Origin: Megalopta genalis
Taxonomy: Eukaryota; Arthropoda; Insecta; Hymenoptera; Halictidae
NCBI RefSeq assembly: GCF_051020955.1
Contig: NC_135021.1
Location: 15,419,962-15,483,961, forward strand
Reading direction: 5' to 3'
DNA: 64,000 nucleotides
The notes beneath the pieces were generated by a model. It saw only the letters and a program-made list of their open reading frames with translations, searched no databases and was not told where the DNA came from. The stretch's first letter is position 1; each line of letters starts with the position of its first letter. Position numbers and translations under genes: made by a program. Shown here in pieces: positions 61,163 to 64,000 of the stretch.

Positions 61163-64000
61163 GTAAGTTCCAGAGGCTTGTCTACGTTTAGACGTCTGCC
61201 ACTACCGCGCGCAGAGTCGCAGAGCGCGGAATTCTCCGGAGACGTTTTTTTCTCGTTTATTCTCATTATTTTTCGTTTTCCGTCGGATCCCATATTTTTC
61301 CCGGAGCTTCTCGACGCTCCCCAGGTTCGCCGTCGGCCGATCCCGAGTTTTCTTCGCGATCTCCCAATTTCTCTTTGACGATCGACCACGTTCCCTTCTG
61401 GAAATCAGGCTTCCGCGCCGCACACTTCGAGAGAGATCGTTCTTACCTCCCGCCTTCCCCCGTTTTTCAAACCGCGAACACCATTTTTTTCCTGTACAAG
61501 GCTCGTTAATATTCGCACGCTTTTCACCAGAAAATGACCTTTGCGTAGAATCGATCCGAATGACCCGGGTTATTCGGAGCAATAACGAAGCCGACGATGC
61601 GCGGAGGAAATTACAACGACATCGGATAGGGGCTCGGAATTTCCAGGATATGTTCTGCAGTTTTGCGTCGGTTGCATTCGCTGGTTGGCGAGAACGAGTA
61701 TATCTGTAACACGTTTTCCTTGTCGTTGCTCTTTGCAGTAGGAACGCGATGGGTAGACAGTGATTTCTTATTTTTAGCCGCCGCGGTACGTCCGGAGGAT
61801 TTCATTGAAATCGTTCGATAAAGTAAAACAGAACAGAACGATGCAAGTGATTTTTCAAAGCCCGGCGAAACTGCGATTTACGACGTCTTCGCAACGATTT
61901 ATAACGTCGGCCGATTTCCATAAAATTTTCGGAATGCGAGCAACCGACGCGAATCTGCAGAACACGTCTGGCGAATTTACGATATTAGCCCGAATGAAAA
62001 AGTTATGTAACTTTTGCAGTTCGAATTTCCTTTCTACGTGATCCGGTAAACAGAAGTCGTTCGGTCCAGATGCGAAACAGTTGTTCCCCTGTCGAACGTG
62101 TTCGAATATTAACAGCCGCGACTGGGTTTATTCGCGGAGCTTCGGACTCGACGAATAGATCGTTCAGAAGGTTCCGAATGGTTTTTCGGAGGTGTATCGG
62201 CGAATTGGCTTCTAATAATAACGAGCGTGAGCGTGTTCACGCGATTTCGTCGAGGTGATCGCGTGCCCGTCGCGATCATTCAGGCGTCACAGAGTCGCGG
62301 AATGGTTTTTTCAGCGGCAAACCTTGTGCAACTTTTGCGATCGCAGGCACACCGCCACTGACAGGCCTGCACGCCCCGAACAAACCACGGTTAGAATTAG
62401 AACGGACATTTTCACGAAAATAGGACGCTCGGTTGGACGGTCTCTGTTCTCTTGAATAACGGATAATGATAGACCGGAATCTTTTTTATTTCTGGAGCGG
62501 TTCGTCCCTTCGAAGTACTTTCACAGATCTTGAAGCAGACGTTCGTGAAATCAACTCGATTCAAAATCCGGGCTACTTTTAACTTCATCTTGCGTTTCAA
62601 TTAGGATTTAAAACGGACAGAATAGAACGGACGCAAATATGCGTGAGATTAACTTGATTCGAAATCTCGAGTATTTTTCTAGCTTCTTCTTGTTTCAATC
62701 AGAATTCAAAACGCGAACGGAATAAAATGAAAAAAGAAACATTCGGTGGGAACCACTCGTTTGAAAATATATAAACAGCATAGTATTATAGAAACAGATA
62801 TTAATATTGAATCAAGAATTTTTCAGTTAATTAAATATCGGTGGAAGTAGTAAACCAAATATTGATATCGGTAGAAAATATATTCAATAATAAATATTGA
62901 TTTTAGAGTCAGTGTATCTACATAGGATATACAATTTCCAAAAATATGAAGAGTCCACAGAAGCAGAAGATTGCGCGCAAGTATCGTTCGCTGAAAACGC
63001 TATTATAATTCCCCTTACCGAAACATGGGCCCGCAGAGTAAACTCGGCAAAAATTCCATCTGCAGAGCTCTGTTATTACAGTACTTCGCGGCGTTTCAAA
63101 AAATTGTTCAAGCTTCCAGAAAAACCGTCCGTGAAAAATCACGTCGGCGGTGCTAGAGTGATCTCTCTCGAACCACCGTTAAAATTAGCTCAGCCGTGGT
63201 TCTCTCACGAAAATAGAGCAGACGAATGGCGCGGCGTGTGTTCGAACGTGTGTATCTAGTTACATATTAATTCACCGATGTCATAAGCCCGGATCTCGGG
63301 ATCTTCGAATGGACGCGATCGAACCGAACGAAGGCGGCCCATTCGTTTGCAGGAAACACGCAGTAAACAAGACTCGAATGATTCCGTGACGCGGCGATCG
63401 GTTGTCCGGGCGGTTAATGATCGGACAAAGATTTAGGATAGAAAAGGAATTATTGGGGAGTTTGTCCCGAATCTCGAAAGGGACGATTCTCGGCGGATTT
63501 TGTGGAAAATTAATCGGACCCGCCCCGCAGCCGATTCCGTCCGACCGGTCGACGTCAATCGAATATACCGGTCGTTCTCTCTTCGACAGATTTTCTTTTC
63601 TCTGATCTTCGTTTCTCTGTTTTGTTTTTTCAATCTGCCTCTCTCCAATCTACTCCCCTACGCCCGAAAATCTCCACAATACAATACACAAAATATATAC
63701 CAACCGATCGATCGAAATCACCATCGACCGAACGAACGACCGACGCGAATCACAAATACTCGAAAAATCGAAGGCAACCGGAGAGGAAGATCGAGTAAGT
63801 TTTTTCGCCGGCAAACACACTGCACAAAAATCGCCTGCTCTTGCGCGGGCAAACAAAGCTGTGTTCACTTCTCTCTGTTTCTCTACTCTGTTTACTTTTA
63901 TTTTTGTCACTATTTTACTTTTGTTTCTGTTTCACCTTCTTCACTGTTAATCGTCTAACAAACGTTGTTATTTGTCTTGTCTTCCACGGGTTGTTCGGTT
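61163..64000 (+). other. Troponin T intron to right edge
   Basis: I could not identify the next troponin T exon. A good donor (GATCGA/GTAAGT) occurs at 63797, but I found no acceptor and frame to pair with it that match the family. Open frames here are short and unsupported. Confidence 0.4.

Overview
The window is animal nuclear DNA, almost certainly from an insect. Genes have short GT-AG introns, non-coding DNA is rich in palindromic MITEs and microsatellites, and the protein families (an insect-type troponin T start, U11/U12-35K, APC4, CCT2) fit. A hymenopteran is my best guess from the overall composition (AT-rich gaps, CpG-rich promoters, many hairpin MITEs), but I cannot prove it from sequence alone. 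Exon models below were built by hand from splice sites, reading phase and family alignment. Where I give totals, the exon lengths sum to a whole number of codons.

Layout. 1-830 is a rearranged tandem array of fragments of the CCT2 last exon (+), a cytochrome b5 reductase exon (-) and an unknown segment of about 210 bp. 3357-4541 (-) is the 5' part of an unrecognised acidic, disordered protein. 8351-10648 (+) is CCT2, the chaperonin beta subunit. 11380-15055 (-) holds two cytochrome b5 reductase genes made by a tandem duplication of about 1.92 kb that also copied the CCT2 last exon. The distal copy is intact, with a membrane anchor. The CCT2-proximal copy lost its anchor and instead has an open N-terminus read from the antisense strand of the copied CCT2 exon. 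17529-18213 (+) is a TMEM60-like four-pass membrane protein, 19348-20214 (+) a single-Ig transmembrane protein, and 20545-23269 (-) APC4/ANAPC4.

25363-41633 (+) is one long myosin-light-chain-kinase-type gene (sqa/MLCK class). It has a tiny first coding exon, large introns filled with MITEs and a 49-bp satellite, and two alternative last exons. One adds a 410-residue tail; the other adds a classic autoinhibitory/calmodulin-like segment. 44085-44946 (+) is SNRNP35, a minor-spliceosome protein. From about 54.6 kb to the right edge lies the 5' part of troponin T (+), including a candidate 3-nt microexon; the gene runs out of the window.

The genes are mostly housekeeping (protein folding, redox, cell-cycle ubiquitylation, minor splicing) plus two actomyosin genes. 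The most unusual object is the chimeric reductase with the antisense-CCT2 N-terminus and its amplified relatives at the left edge. Next are the switchable kinase C-terminus and a family of nearly fully palindromic TA-flanked MITEs with nine copies in 64 kb.
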